Source: Treponema sp. (GTDB lineage: Bacteria > Spirochaetota > Spirochaetia > Treponematales > Treponemataceae). From it: 46,668 nucleotides of DNA. This document shows, one piece after another, positions 24,492 through 31,782 of this stretch. Every line of letters starts with the position of its first letter. Position 1 is the first letter of the stretch. Location: the NCBI GenBank assembly GCA_017551705.1, contig JAFZLA010000063.1:1-46668 (forward strand), written 5' to 3'. Both the position numbers and the translations under genes were made by a program. The notes under the pieces are model-generated. The model worked only from the letters and a program-made list of their open reading frames with translations, made no database searches and was not told the origin of the DNA.

Positions 24492-24686
24492 TTATCTGGC
24501 GCCAAAAGCGACGGCGGGCTTTGCAATTGTTCCCGCGTCGGCATTTTTGCTAAAAGTTGTGATGCGGACGGAACCGTTGGGCGTCACCGCGGCAAGCTTC
24601 CACCCCTCGCCCAAAATTGACTGAATTTTTGTATCGGCCTGGAGGTCGCCGATTTTGTAAATGAAGGTTCTAATTGAGTTGTTCAT
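24492..24686 (-). CDS. Small DUF4177-like protein
   Basis: A 64-residue protein starting MNNSIRTFIYKIGDLQAD. The pattern of a beta strand, a short helix, then ILGEGWKLAAVTPNG recalls DUF4177, where LNELGAEGWELV(S/A)V is the signature. The function is unknown. The ATG at 24686 is chosen because AAGGGG lies five bases upstream; in-frame starts at 24704 and 24701 would put this signal inside the gene. It ends about 50 bases before the LRR gene on the same strand. The LRR gene has its own promoter in that gap. Confidence 0.55.
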   Translation of the reverse strand: MNNSIRTFIYKIGDLQADTKIQSILGEGWKLAAVTPNGSVRITTFSKNADAGTIAKPAVAFGAR

Positions 24687-24740
24687 TTTTCCCCTTGACA
24701 TCACGATTTTTTAATGCATCAATTCTTTATCGGAAGAATT

Positions 24741-25391
24741 TCAGTCAATCTTTACTTTTGCCCATTGGGGGAGCAGGCGGCTCGGCTCACTTGCCAAAAG
24801 GGCGCGGCAAAAAAGCTCGGCGGCTTTGTCGTAAACCAGACTCATAGTTATCGCCTCGTCGCCCTTAAAGTCGCTCAAAACGTAGTCGGCGATGTTGGCG
24901 CCGGCCGGTTTTGAAATGCCAAAGCGCAAGCGCCAAAAGTCCGCCGTTCCCAAATTTTCTTTGGTGGAACGGAGTCCGTTGTGGCCGGCCAATCCGCCCG
25001 ACCACTTTAAGCTGAAGGTTCCTATGGGGAGCTCAAGTTCGTCGTGGCAAACCAAAATCTCTGCAGGCTCGATTTTAAAAAATTGCGCCAAGGCCAAAAT
25101 AGATTCGCCGGACAGGTTCATAAAGGTTCCGGGCTTTAAAAAATAAATTTTGTCGGGCGGATTTTTGGGCAAGACAAGATTTCCTTCTTTGTTCAAAAGG
25201 GCTGGAAAATGGCGCGCAACCTTTTGCACAAAGTCGTCAAAAGAAAGCGCCGCCCATTCGCCCTTGAATTTTTGCTGCCAGTTCAGCTCCCCATAAAAAG
25301 GAAGCGCGCTTGCAAACTGCCAAGCCGTGTTGTGCCTGTTCTTTGCGTATTGGGCTCCAACGTTTCCCAAAAATGCCGCGAGTCTAATCAT
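24741..25391 (-). CDS. pth: Peptidyl-tRNA hydrolase
   Basis: A 216-residue Pth that frees tRNA from peptidyl-tRNAs that drop off the ribosome. The catalytic His20 is in NRHNTA, at the same number as in E. coli. Other conserved segments are PGTFMNLSGES with the binding Asn, CHDELELPIG with the Asp that orients His20, and GGLAGHNGLRS. The N-terminal turn is FLGNVGAQY rather than GLGNPGxxY, a mild divergence. It has no Shine-Dalgarno. The promoter ends six bases before the ATG and shares its -35 DNA with that of aroA in the opposite direction. Confidence 0.92.
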   Translation of the reverse strand: MIRLAAFLGNVGAQYAKNRHNTAWQFASALPFYGELNWQQKFKGEWAALSFDDFVQKVARHFPALLNKEGNLVLPKNPPDKIYFLKPGTFMNLSGESILALAQFFKIEPAEILVCHDELELPIGTFSLKWSGGLAGHNGLRSTKENLGTADFWRLRFGISKPAGANIADYVLSDFKGDEAITMSLVYDKAAELFCRALLASEPSRLLPQWAKVKID

Positions 25392-25426
25392 GGCTATAGT
25401 TTACCAAAAATTGCGCCCGTTGCCAA
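25392..25426 (-). promoter_or_regulatory. Promoter of pth, leaderless type
   Basis: Minus strand: TTGGCA (25426-25421), 17 bases, TAAACT (25403-25398), six bases, ATG at 25391. The -35 overlaps the aroA -35 by five bases. Confidence 0.65.
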
Positions 25427-25454
25427 CAGGCGCGTTTTTTGATACACTAGCGGC
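25420..25454 (+). promoter_or_regulatory. Promoter of aroA, leaderless type
   Basis: TTGCCA (25420-25425), 17 bases, TACACT (25443-25448), six bases (AGCGGC), ATG at 25455. Its geometry is identical to the divergent pth promoter. Confidence 0.65.
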
Positions 25455-26780
25455 ATGAACGTAATTTCCACGCCGCATAAATTGGCCGGCAAAATAACGG
25501 TGCCAGGCTCCAAGAGCCACACGATACGGGCGCTCATTCTTTGCGCGATGGCCCAAGGATCGTCAAAAGTTTCAAACCCGCTGCAAAGCGCGGACTGCCT
25601 TAGCGCCGCAAGCGCCCTGCCCCTTTTGGGAGCCGGCCTTGACTTTGGCGACGGCTCTGTTTGGACAGTGAGCGGCGCGGGGAAAAATTTGCATTTGCCA
25701 AGCGATGTGGTCAACGTCGGAAACTCCGGCTCGCTCCTTTATTTTTTGTCGCCGATTTGTTCCACCTTTGAAGGAACCAGCGTCTTTACAGGAGACGCCA
25801 GCATCCGAAAGCGACCCGTCTTTCATGTGGCCGACGTGATAAAGCAAATGGGAGCCGACGCCTGGTGCGCGATTCCAAAAAGCAAAACTTGCCCGCTTGT
25901 GGTGCGCGGAAGGGCCGACGGAAAAAACGTGATTCGAACCGAAGGCTCAATCTCAAGCCAATACATAACGGGAATGATGATGGCGGCCCTGCGCTTGCCA
26001 AACGGACTTACGATTGAACTTAGCGACCCAAAGGAAACGCCCTACCTTACGATGACAAAATTGTGGCTGGAAGAATTTGGCGCAAGCGTCCAAATGACAG
26101 ACGACTTTAAAAAAATCAGCGTCACGCCGCCCGCAAAGCTTTTGGCAAAAGACTTTGCCATTCCAAGCGACTGGGAAGGAGTGGCCTTCCCCTTAATCGC
26201 CGCGCTCTTGACCGACAGCAAAATCACAATAGAAAACGTTGACTTTTCGGGAAGCCAAGGCGACGACAAAATCGTTGACATCCTGCGCTCCGTAGGCGCC
26301 GACATAGTTTGCGACAAAAATGCGGCCACCCTTACCGTAACCGGCGGAAAGCCCCTTAGCGCGCGCAACCTTCCCGACCAAACTTTGCGCGTAAATATTT
26401 CGGGCTTTCCGGACGCGATTTGCGCCTTGGCCGTCGCCGCCTGCTTTATCGAAGGCAAAACCGTAATCGAAGACGCCGCCGTTTGCCGCCGCAAGGAAAC
26501 CGACAGAATCGCCACGCTAAAAGTTGAGCTGGAAAAACTTGGCGCAAAGATAGAAGAGACAGCCGACACGATGACAATTTACGGAGGCCAAAAATTGCGC
26601 GGCGGCGTGGTTCAAAGCCACGACGACCACCGCATCGCGATGGCGGCCGCTTGCATGGGACTGGCGCTTCCGACCGGAGAACAAATAGAAATTGTCGGAG
26701 CGGAATGCGCGGCGGTCTCCTTTCCGCGCTTTTACCAGTTGATGAACGGCCTGGGCTGCGGCTTTACTGAGCGGACTTAG
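25455..26780 (+). CDS. aroA: 3-phosphoshikimate 1-carboxyvinyltransferase (EPSP synthase)
   Basis: A 441-residue EPSP synthase joining phosphoenolpyruvate to shikimate 3-phosphate. Conserved parts are VPGSKSHTIRALIL with Lys20, Ser21 and Arg25, EGSISSQYITGMMMAAL, CRRKETDRIATLKVELEKLGA with the Glu and Arg of the active site, and SHDDHRIAMAAACMGLAL. One key position differs. The usual GN(A/S)GTxxR motif reads GNSGSLLY, so the Arg that contacts phosphoenolpyruvate (Arg124 in E. coli) is Tyr96. A broken enzyme is not suggested otherwise, since length and all other motifs are intact. It has no Shine-Dalgarno. The ATG follows the promoter by six bases. It converges on ohrR with a 13-base gap. Confidence 0.93.
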   Translation: MNVISTPHKLAGKITVPGSKSHTIRALILCAMAQGSSKVSNPLQSADCLSAASALPLLGAGLDFGDGSVWTVSGAGKNLHLPSDVVNVGNSGSLLYFLSPICSTFEGTSVFTGDASIRKRPVFHVADVIKQMGADAWCAIPKSKTCPLVVRGRADGKNVIRTEGSISSQYITGMMMAALRLPNGLTIELSDPKETPYLTMTKLWLEEFGASVQMTDDFKKISVTPPAKLLAKDFAIPSDWEGVAFPLIAALLTDSKITIENVDFSGSQGDDKIVDILRSVGADIVCDKNAATLTVTGGKPLSARNLPDQTLRVNISGFPDAICALAVAACFIEGKTVIEDAAVCRRKETDRIATLKVELEKLGAKIEETADTMTIYGGQKLRGGVVQSHDDHRIAMAAACMGLALPTGEQIEIVGAECAAVSFPRFYQLMNGLGCGFTERT

Positions 26781-26793
26781 AACTGTCGCAAGC

Positions 26794-27249
26794 CTAAGAC
26801 TGCGCGCCCTTAAAGCCGTCGAGCATTTTGTGAAGATTTTTCATCAGCGCGTCGCCGTCAACTTGTTCAAGCTTGGCGGCGCAAATCAACTTGTCGGGAT
26901 TGTCGCGGCACTTTTTTTCAAGCGCCTTGCCTTTTTGCGCAAGGCTTATGATGACGCTGCGCTCGTCGCTTTCCGAACGTTCGCGGACCACAAGATTTTT
27001 GTCGGCCATCTTTTTTAAAAGCGGCGTGAGCGTTCCTGAATCCAAAAAAGTTTTTTGGCCAAGTTCTTTTACAGGGATTTTGTCCTTTTCCCACAAGGCC
27101 ATCAAGACGACATACTCGGTGTATGTCAAATCCAGTGGATCCAAGATTGGTTTGTAAGTCTTTATGATTTCCCTCGAGCACGCGTATAGGGCAAAGCAAA
27201 GCTGGTTGTCAAGGCGCAAAAGCTCGGGGTCGTTTTTATCCACTTGCAT
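26794..27249 (-). CDS. ohrR: OhrR, MarR-family organic hydroperoxide sensor
   Basis: A 151-residue MarR-type repressor of the OhrR branch. LDNQLCFALYACSREI carries the peroxide-sensing Cys18, and the winged helix contains LTYTEYVVLMALWE and FLDSGTLTPLLKKMADKNLV(V)RER followed by SDERSV, all close to known OhrR proteins. Oxidation of Cys18 by organic peroxides releases DNA. A second Cys (in CRDNPDKLICAAKLE) might allow a disulfide switch. The usual partner, ohr, is not in the window. An AATTG/CAATT-rich site lies upstream (27288-27307), consistent with autoregulation. The promoter predicts a leaderless transcript. Confidence 0.9.
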   Translation of the reverse strand: MQVDKNDPELLRLDNQLCFALYACSREIIKTYKPILDPLDLTYTEYVVLMALWEKDKIPVKELGQKTFLDSGTLTPLLKKMADKNLVVRERSESDERSVIISLAQKGKALEKKCRDNPDKLICAAKLEQVDGDALMKNLHKMLDGFKGAQS

Positions 27250-27284
27250 TTTAAAAGCATAGCATAAAATTAAAAATAAATCAA
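27250..27284 (-). promoter_or_regulatory. Promoter of ohrR, leaderless type
   Basis: Minus strand: TTGATT (27284-27279), 17 bases, TATGCT (27261-27256), six bases, ATG at 27249. There is no Shine-Dalgarno. An overlapping second TATGCT (27266-27261) has a 12-base spacer and is less likely. Confidence 0.65.
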
Positions 27285-27287
27285 GTG

Positions 27288-27307
27288 AATTGCGCTCAAT
27301 TTAATTG
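27288..27307. promoter_or_regulatory. Candidate OhrR operator
   Basis: CAATT-T-AATTG (27297-27307) is a perfect inverted repeat resembling the core of known OhrR/MarR operators (CAATTxAATTG). An extra AATTG lies at 27288-27292, forming AATTG-CGCT-CAATT. It sits just upstream of the ohrR -35. Confidence 0.6.
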
Positions 27308-27330
27308 CGCCGCGACCCCGTTACGGCCGT

Positions 27331-30234
27331 CTATTCGTTTTTGTTCAAAAAGGAATCGGCAAGATTGTTCAAGGCCACGACCAAGTCGTCCTCTTCCAAG
27401 AAACCTGCCAAGGCCTTCATGTCGGTGACGACAAGGCGGGCAAGCTCGTCTTGGGAATAATCTGTGTTGACGTCTTCTTCTTTTACGTAGTCCAAAAGCG
27501 CGCCGCTCTTTCGCAAGGCCTTTGAGGTTTGCAAAAGGCCGGGCCTTCCTTCGAGCTTTGAAATCAAGTAATCCAAAGTAACGCGCGTGCGGCTTTGCAA
27601 GAATCCCTTTCTGTCCGCTTCGGGCAATGATTCGCTTAAAGCGCGCAAGGTCTTGAACAATTTTATCTCGGCGGAATAGTCGCGCTCGGCTCCGTCCTTT
27701 TTAAGAATGTTCTCAATCGCGGGAATCATTTCGGTGGCCTTTTGCACCGCGCTGTCAAAGGTCTGCGGCTCTGGTTCGGGTTCCGGCTCTGGCTCGGGCT
27801 CTGGTTCAGGCTCCGGTTCGGGCTCTGGTTCGGGCTCTGGTTCGGGTTCGGGCTCGGGTTCCGAAACAGGGACGGCGGCTATTTGCGTGTCGGCGAACAT
27901 TTCGTCGTCGTCAAATTGGTCAGTCACGTCTTGGCTTGGTTCGTTGGCCTCGGACTCCTCCGCCGGCTCTTCTTCGCCAGGAACGGACGCTCCCAAAATG
28001 TCGTCGAACAAATCGTCAAAGTCTTCTTCCTCTTTGGGCTCTTCGTCAATCGGCGCTTCCTGGGCAGGCTCTTCTTCGGCCGGAACTTCTTCTTCCTTGG
28101 CCTCTTCCTCTTTGGCGGCCTTGTATTCTTCAAGCGCTTCGGCGGCCTTTCTTGCGGCATCTTCGGCCATTTGCGCCATGCGCTCGGTCATCTCTTCTTG
28201 GCTTTGCTCGGCGGCCTGAGCGTTGTCGGCGGCCTTTTGCGCGGCGTACCAAGCCTTTTCGGCAGAGTCGCTGGCCTTCTTGGCGTCATCTTGGATTTGC
28301 GCCATCTTGTCGCGCAAGTCGCGGTTTTCGGATGCCAAGTCGTCAAGCTTTTTCTTGTATTCGTCGTCAAGGCCGCTCGGGCGGTCGTCGTATCTTGGAG
28401 GCTCGTAGCGCGGCGGCTGGTATGGTTCCCTCGGCTCTTGTGGAGCCTCGTACTTAGGCTCAGGCTCGTAATTTGGCTCGGGCTCTTCCTGCCCAAACGG
28501 ATCTTGCTGGCCAAAGGGACTAGAATCTTCTTGGGGCTTTTCTTTCAAAGTCGACTCGTCTCCAAGGAGGTTCATGTCGTTGGTCTTTTCGTCTTCCTCC
28601 TCCTCTTCGTCGGTGTCGTCGGCGATGGAACCAAAGTCAATCTCGGGCTCGTCATCCAAAAGCGGAGACTTTCCAAAAGCGTCAAAGTCAAAGTCGTCGA
28701 CAGTCAAATCATCTTCGTCTTCTTTTTTCTCTTCTTCAACGCTTTCTTCTTGGCCCATGTCAATCTGAACGCTGTCTGTTTCGTCAAAGCCGGCGTTCAA
28801 ATCTTCCTCGATTTCATTGTCAAAGCCAAGGTCCAAGGGCTCAACTTCTTTTCCGATTGTAGAAGCGATTCTTGTCGAAGATTGGCGGGCCATCTTGTTT
28901 TCGCTTCCCAATTCCAAAGCCCTGTTGTAGGCCGCCAAAGCGTCGTTAAGGTTTCCGATTGCCTCTTCGATTTGAGCCAAGGCGACGTAAGCGTTTGAAG
29001 TGCTGGGAGCTGTTTGCCTGATGTATTCCTTTATCATGCCCTCGGCCTTGTCCATGTTGCCCTTTTGCTTGTAGCGCTTTGAGGCGTTCTTTAAGTGAGC
29101 CTTGTATGTAGGGTCAAAGCTTTCGATTTTTTTGTAGCAAGTTTCGGCGCTCTTTTCGTCGTCGGAACAAATGTAATACTGGCCGGCAAGGTCAAGAGTC
29201 TCAAGGTCGTCTTGGTCCTTGTCCATAAGAGCCTTGATGTCCTTGTTGGCTGCCGAAAGTTTTTTGGCGCTAAGATTTATCGAGACGGAATCTTTGACAA
29301 CGCGGTCGTCGTCAGCAGCAATCGTCTTTGCCTTTTGAATCGCGTCAACGGCGTCGGCGTTCTTGCCTTGCGCCTCGTAGGCTTTTGCAAGGCCAAGCAA
29401 GGCCTTGACTCTTTTTGGGTCGGACTTGAGCGAAAGCAAATAGCGCTCCTCAGCTCCCTCGTAAAAGTCTTCGGCCATGTAAATGTCGCCCATCAAAGAC
29501 TGAAGGCGCGCGCTGTCGCCGTTGACCTTGATGGCCTGTTCGGTAACAGTCTCGGCTTCCTTGATGCGGCCCTTCTTGAACAGCAAGCGCGCGTACTCAA
29601 CGTAAGCCTCTTTCCAACCCGGCTTGTAGCGCAAGGCGGCCTCGTATTCGTGAATGGCTTTGTCTATGTTTCCCGAAGATTCGTAAGTGTGCGCAAGGTT
29701 AAAGTGGAGGATCGGATGGTTGGGGTCAACCTTAAGGCCCATTTTATAGGCTTGAATGGCGTCGTCGTATTCTTTCTTGAGCTCGTAGATTGAACCCATG
29801 TGGTTGTAAGCCAAAACGTCGTTGGGGTTCAAAGTGACTACAGTTTCAAAGCAGTCAATCGCGTCCTCAAATTTTTCCTGGAACTTATAGGTGAATCCCA
29901 AGTTGTAGTAAACCTGAACTTCCTTGGCTCCGGCTTGCAGAGCCTTGTTCAACATTTCTATAGACTTGTCGTATTGCTTGATGCGGCGATAAATTCCGCC
30001 AAGGGTCAAAAGACAATCGGCGTTTTTGGGATTGATTCCCAAGAGGCTTTCGTAAATCGGCAGCGCCTTTTTGTCGTCGCCGCTCTTTATATAAACGTTT
30101 CCCAAACGCTTGAGCAAGTCTTCGTCGTCGGGATTGCTGTTCAACAATGTCGAATAAAGGCGGGCCGCAAGCGCGTAGTCTCTGGACATAACCGCCGAGT
30201 CGGCCCTGCTCATCAACAAAGAATTTTCAGACAT
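27331..30234 (-). CDS. Large TPR protein with acidic, coiled-coil and (Glu-Pro)16 regions
   Basis: A 967-residue protein without signal peptide. Residues about 10-450 hold many tetratricopeptide repeats (for example AYKMGLKVDPNHPILHFNLAH and AYNRALELGSENKMARQSS). Residues about 455-620 are acidic and Pro rich. Residues about 625-735 form an Ala/Glu/Lys coiled coil, starting near DEYKKKLDDLASENRDLRDK. A second acidic region follows, with a (Glu-Pro)16 run at 792-823, and a helical C-terminal domain of about 140 residues. It is probably a large cytoplasmic scaffold. GGAG before the ATG supports the start. It lies seven bases after the LamG/FN3 gene and is probably co-transcribed with it. Confidence 0.82.
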   Translation of the reverse strand: MSENSLLMSRADSAVMSRDYALAARLYSTLLNSNPDDEDLLKRLGNVYIKSGDDKKALPIYESLLGINPKNADCLLTLGGIYRRIKQYDKSIEMLNKALQAGAKEVQVYYNLGFTYKFQEKFEDAIDCFETVVTLNPNDVLAYNHMGSIYELKKEYDDAIQAYKMGLKVDPNHPILHFNLAHTYESSGNIDKAIHEYEAALRYKPGWKEAYVEYARLLFKKGRIKEAETVTEQAIKVNGDSARLQSLMGDIYMAEDFYEGAEERYLLSLKSDPKRVKALLGLAKAYEAQGKNADAVDAIQKAKTIAADDDRVVKDSVSINLSAKKLSAANKDIKALMDKDQDDLETLDLAGQYYICSDDEKSAETCYKKIESFDPTYKAHLKNASKRYKQKGNMDKAEGMIKEYIRQTAPSTSNAYVALAQIEEAIGNLNDALAAYNRALELGSENKMARQSSTRIASTIGKEVEPLDLGFDNEIEEDLNAGFDETDSVQIDMGQEESVEEEKKEDEDDLTVDDFDFDAFGKSPLLDDEPEIDFGSIADDTDEEEEEDEKTNDMNLLGDESTLKEKPQEDSSPFGQQDPFGQEEPEPNYEPEPKYEAPQEPREPYQPPRYEPPRYDDRPSGLDDEYKKKLDDLASENRDLRDKMAQIQDDAKKASDSAEKAWYAAQKAADNAQAAEQSQEEMTERMAQMAEDAARKAAEALEEYKAAKEEEAKEEEVPAEEEPAQEAPIDEEPKEEEDFDDLFDDILGASVPGEEEPAEESEANEPSQDVTDQFDDDEMFADTQIAAVPVSEPEPEPEPEPEPEPEPEPEPEPEPEPEPEPEPQTFDSAVQKATEMIPAIENILKKDGAERDYSAEIKLFKTLRALSESLPEADRKGFLQSRTRVTLDYLISKLEGRPGLLQTSKALRKSGALLDYVKEEDVNTDYSQDELARLVVTDMKALAGFLEEDDLVVALNNLADSFLNKNE
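27766..27861 (-). repeat. Glu-Pro hexanucleotide repeat, 16 units
   Basis: Thirty-two consecutive codons read (Glu-Pro)16 on the minus strand, built on a 6-base unit GA(A/G)CCN. Both codon positions vary in their third base, so the tract is not a perfect repeat. Unit number could still change by slippage in frame. Confidence 0.95.
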
Positions 30235-30240
30235 TTTTAA

Positions 30241-31767
30241 TTATCTCCTTCCAGGTCGCGCGTCAGCCTCGTTAGAAAGGTTTCCGCTAATCTGCGCTTC
30301 ATCTTTAGAATAAGTCGAAACGGCAAAATAGTAAATAGCCCCGTTCCTCAATCCCGTCAACCTAAACGACGTTATGTTGTCAACTTTAATTGGCGAAGGT
30401 CCTTGGTCTGCGTCCGTTCCCAAATACTCGCCGGGCCTGTTGCCGTAAAAAATATAATAGCCGCCGGCGTTTTCGTCAACCGAATACGACCAAGACAAGT
30501 CCACAAGGCCGTCGCCAGAAAGAGCCTTGACTCTAAATGGCGCTGTCGGCGGAGGAACTTGCGTGTAATTGATTTTAATTTCTGTCACCGACGGCGTGTT
30601 CCTTCCCGCTCCGTCTGGGAACAAGTCGGCGGCGATTTGCAAGTAGCGGCCCTTGACGTTCTTGATGTCCTGGCCGTTTTTGACACGGATCCACTTGGGC
30701 GCCTTTTGCGGGTCGCTCCAGTTGAAGAAGTTGTCGCCGGCGCGCACGTAATAGCGGATTTCTGTTTGCGGGGGAACGTTGTCAATGATTTGAAGGTTGT
30801 TCACCACCGAGCCCGGGTTGACCATAATCGGCGCGCTCTCAAAGCGGCCGCCGTCAATCTTGTACTTGTCGTAATTTAAATTTTGCGGTTGCGAGGAGTC
30901 TGTCACCTTTGACAAAATTCTAAAGTCGTCCACGCAGCCTGTGTAGGCCGAAGCTATGCTTATCGGAGCAACCTCGCCCAAAACCGGCTGGTAAATTGTC
31001 TTTCCTTCGCGGCCGCCTTCGGTTATGTACTTTAAGGCTTCGACGCGCGAATCGATTTTGCATTCAAGCAAGCCGCTCTCTTCGTCGTAAGAAATTTCGT
31101 GGTGGCTCCACTTGTTGGGAATAAGCGCGCTGTAGCTAAGAAGGTTTACTTCGCCGCCGTTGTCCGTCATTCCGTCAAAGATGTTGGTAAAGTTCCACTG
31201 CATGCGGTTGTTAAAGAACGAAGCCTCAATTCTTTGGAAGCTTACGTAGTTGTTCACAATTCTTGACGAGTGCCATTCAAAAACAACCTCGCCGTTTTCG
31301 GCGATGGCGGGGCAAAGCCAAAATTCAATTGTCCAAGAGCCCGTTCCGCCCTGGCGGCCAAAAAATGTTTCGGGATTCGCGCGCAATACAAGGCCCTTTC
31401 CGTTTCCGCGGCTCAACGCGGAGTTGTGGCCCATGACTGATTTTGGCGAGCGCAAAAGCGAGTTGCTTTGAACGGCAAAGTGGCCGCTTACGTCGCCAAA
31501 AGTTTCACGCGCCGCGTCGTAATTTTCAAAGTCCAAGAGCAAGTCGGTCTCACCCGTCACCTTGCGGGCGTTTGTCGACAGTTCCACGGCCTCATAGCCA
31601 AAGCGGCCGCGGCCAAAAGTCACGCCATCCTTAAACGAAAGGTCTGGCCAGCCGGTCTTTCCGCCCAAAACAATGGATTTGCTTTCGGCGGCCAAATTCC
31701 ACCCGCACCCAAGCCAAAAGGCTAGACAAAAGCAGAGAAAAATGTTTATCTTTTTATCAGCGTTCAT
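30241..31767 (-). CDS. Exported LamG-like and fibronectin type III protein
   Basis: A 508-residue exported protein. The N-terminal hydrophobic segment (residues 8-26) ends near GCGW, so either a relaxed lipobox (Cys21) or ordinary cleavage at LAAES is possible. Residues about 75-290 resemble a concanavalin/LamG jelly roll (GSWTIEFWLCPAI, NKWSHHEISYDEESGLLECKIDS, YTGCVDDFRIL). A beta-rich middle segment follows, and residues about 415-505 form a fibronectin type III domain (PPTAPFRVKALSGDGLVDLSWSYS to GLRNGAIYYFAVSTYSK). It probably binds carbohydrate or protein at the cell surface. Its start lies only 15 bases from that of the divergent uvrC. It precedes the TPR gene by a few bases. Confidence 0.78.
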   Translation of the reverse strand: MNADKKINIFLCFCLAFWLGCGWNLAAESKSIVLGGKTGWPDLSFKDGVTFGRGRFGYEAVELSTNARKVTGETDLLLDFENYDAARETFGDVSGHFAVQSNSLLRSPKSVMGHNSALSRGNGKGLVLRANPETFFGRQGGTGSWTIEFWLCPAIAENGEVVFEWHSSRIVNNYVSFQRIEASFFNNRMQWNFTNIFDGMTDNGGEVNLLSYSALIPNKWSHHEISYDEESGLLECKIDSRVEALKYITEGGREGKTIYQPVLGEVAPISIASAYTGCVDDFRILSKVTDSSQPQNLNYDKYKIDGGRFESAPIMVNPGSVVNNLQIIDNVPPQTEIRYYVRAGDNFFNWSDPQKAPKWIRVKNGQDIKNVKGRYLQIAADLFPDGAGRNTPSVTEIKINYTQVPPPTAPFRVKALSGDGLVDLSWSYSVDENAGGYYIFYGNRPGEYLGTDADQGPSPIKVDNITSFRLTGLRNGAIYYFAVSTYSKDEAQISGNLSNEADARPGRR

Positions 31768-31782
31768 CGCTTGTCCCCAACT

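Noticed and set aside
27707..28998. Plus-strand frames rich in Ser/Gly or Leu/Phe opposite the TPR gene
   Set aside because: The Ser-Gly run is the complement of the Glu-Pro codons, and neither frame has a start signal or family match.
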